From contig NZ_CP136651.1 in the NCBI RefSeq assembly GCF_036784765.1, positions 2,914,001 through 2,978,000 on the forward strand: 64,000 bases of DNA, in the 5' to 3' direction. Shown in pieces: positions 63,006 to 64,000 of this stretch (the first letter of the stretch is position 1; each line of letters starts with the position of its first letter). The stretch is from Novosphingobium sp. ZN18A2 (GTDB lineage Bacteria > Pseudomonadota > Alphaproteobacteria > Sphingomonadales > Sphingomonadaceae). Made by a program: the position numbers and the translations under genes. Under the pieces are notes generated by a model. The model ran no database searches. It saw only the letters and a list, made by a program, of their open reading frames with translations, and was not told where the DNA came from.

Positions 63006-63983
63006 TTATGCGAATTCATCGGCGGCCACTTCGCGAAGCATCGCCACGAAGGCAGCCTGTGTGGCGGTCGGCCGCCAGCCTTCGCGCGTGGTGATGCCGA
63101 TGGTGCGCGTAACCGGAACCGGCGGCGGCAGGGTTTTCAGCACACCGCCGCGCAGTTCCACCGCAAGCTGGGCCGGGCTGAGCAAGGTCAAAGCATCCGA
63201 ACCGAGCAGGAGTTCGCGCACCGCGAGCACGGACCCGCACTCTATCCCCACGTGCGGCGGCTCTGCCCCGGCCGCGCGCATCATGTCTTCCCAATAATGC
63301 CGCAGCGGCGTGCCGCGCGGCGGAAGTATCCACGGATAGGCGAGAAGCGCGTCGCTATCGACCACGGGCGCGCGAAGCAGCGGATGGTCCGCGCGCATGA
63401 TCATCGCCGGCTCATCCTCGAACACGGCCTCTTGCGCCAGGTCGTCCAGCGCCGTTGCCTCGCGCAATGCGCCCAGCATCAGGTCGACCTCGCCATCGCG
63501 CAACGGGCCGGCCAGTTCGGCATGGCTGCCTTCGACCACCACAACGTCCACGCCCGGATGCGCGGCATGGAACCGCAGGACGCTTTCGGGCAGCCAGCGC
63601 GCGCGGCAAAGCGGCATCGCCCCGATCACGATCCGCCCCGCCGCGCGCCCCTGCCATGCGGCGACTTCGGCCAGCCCGGCGCGCAGTTCAGCCATTGCCA
63701 GGCCAAAGCCGCGCACGCGCCGTTCACCGGCCGGAGTCAGCATGATGGAGCGTCCGTGCCGGCCGACCAGCCGCTGGCCCAGCGCAACCGACAGGTCCGC
63801 CACCGCGCGGTGGAGCGATGCGGCGGAAAGCCCGGTCGCTTCGGCCGCGCCGGCATAGGAACCGGCCCGCGCCAGCGCCAGGAAAGCGCGCATCTGCGTG
63901 CCGGTAACGCGCGGGGAACCGATATGTGCAATCGCCGCCTCGGCGCGCGGCGCCAGCAGGCGGGCGGGCTCGGTCGGCGTCAT
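63006..63983 (-). CDS. LysR family transcriptional regulator (LigR-like position)
   Basis: 325 residues from the ATG at 63983; the frame stays open to the window edge, so the true start may lie outside. The helix-turn-helix is TQMRAFLALARAGSYAGAAEATGLSAASLHRAVADLSVALGQRLVGRHG (parts GSYAGAAEATGLSAASLHRAV, RLVGR), about 25 residues later than usual. The effector domain (RIVIGAMPLCRARWLPESVL, LAYPWILPPRGTPLRHYW) follows. A LysR regulator (LigR) controls ligJABC in Sphingobium; this gene sits directly upstream of the same operon and is the probable activator. Confidence 0.85.
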   Translation of the reverse strand: MTPTEPARLLAPRAEAAIAHIGSPRVTGTQMRAFLALARAGSYAGAAEATGLSAASLHRAVADLSVALGQRLVGRHGRSIMLTPAGERRVRGFGLAMAELRAGLAEVAAWQGRAAGRIVIGAMPLCRARWLPESVLRFHAAHPGVDVVVVEGSHAELAGPLRDGEVDLMLGALREATALDDLAQEAVFEDEPAMIMRADHPLLRAPVVDSDALLAYPWILPPRGTPLRHYWEDMMRAAGAEPPHVGIECGSVLAVRELLLGSDALTLLSPAQLAVELRGGVLKTLPPPVPVTRTIGITTREGWRPTATQAAFVAMLREVAADEFA

Positions 63984-64000
63984 CCCGCCAGACCCGCGTT

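Overview
The window is GC-rich, densely packed bacterial DNA, and gene content points to a sphingomonad (Sphingomonadaceae, most like Novosphingobium or Sphingobium). The pointers are LigA, LigB, LigC, LigJ, LigW and LigM homologues, LigF-type glutathione transferases, LigD-type dehydrogenases, two lignostilbene-dioxygenase-type enzymes and two TonB receptors. Apart from a housekeeping-like left edge (1-3951: LemA, two TPM-domain proteins, Nudix, SDR, a Cys-rich PilZ-like protein), almost the whole window reads as one catabolic island for lignin-derived aromatic monomers and dimers. No rRNA, tRNA, CRISPR array, insertion sequence or prophage was seen.

Layout. 4000-9729: VOC protein, glutathione-dependent formaldehyde dehydrogenase, aromatic-acid MFS transporter, a MarR regulator and, divergent from it, the first lignostilbene-type dioxygenase. 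9748-16310 (minus): MFS, LigW, aldehyde dehydrogenase, a long NTF2-fold protein resembling the gamma-formaldehyde lyase type, and another MFS. 16487-18775 (plus): LigD-type SDR, small NTF2 protein, second LigD-type SDR. 19596-27424: the C1 block (MetF, LigM, PurU, FolD) with hydrolases, a TauD-type dioxygenase and a LigF-type GST. 27447-36254 (minus): SDR, amidohydrolase, aldehyde dehydrogenase, PQQ-cytochrome c alcohol dehydrogenase, acyl-CoA ligase and a tandem GST pair. 36547-46137: methyltransferase, a flavocytochrome of the vanillyl-alcohol-oxidase/p-cresol-methylhydroxylase type, a second PQQ dehydrogenase, SnoaL-like proteins, SDRs and an aldehyde dehydrogenase. 46315-57642: two TonB receptors, a second MarR, a second long NTF2 protein with a divergent LigD-type SDR, a dienelactone-hydrolase-like protein, and the second lignostilbene-type dioxygenase. 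57774-63983 (minus): LysR regulator and the protocatechuate 4,5-cleavage genes (DUF1932-type dehydrogenase, ligJ, ligA, ligB, ligC) plus a CmcJ/NvfI-like gene.

How the genes fit together (inference from families). Outer-membrane receptors and MFS carriers import aromatics. LigD-type SDRs, GSTs, NTF2-fold lyases and the stilbene dioxygenases break dimers to vanillin-type aldehydes. Aldehyde dehydrogenases make vanillate, and LigW adds vanillate from 5-carboxyvanillate. LigM passes the O-methyl group to tetrahydrofolate, and MetF, FolD and PurU take it to formate, while AdhC removes formaldehyde. Protocatechuate is opened by LigAB and processed by LigC and LigJ. LigI, LigU and LigK are not in the window.

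The most notable observation is regulatory. Ten copies of a 19-bp palindrome (TTGTATGT-N3-ACATACAA and close variants) lie upstream of nearly every catabolic operon from 5.5 to 50 kb, including the marR/dioxygenase divergence. Three copies of a different palindrome (ATCYTAAC-N4-GTTAYRAT) precede the flavocytochrome, aldehyde-dehydrogenase and second-dioxygenase operons. This suggests two interleaved, repressor-controlled regulons. A 28-bp perfect terminal inverted repeat bounding a non-coding element of about 260 bp lies at 54.7-55.0 kb.
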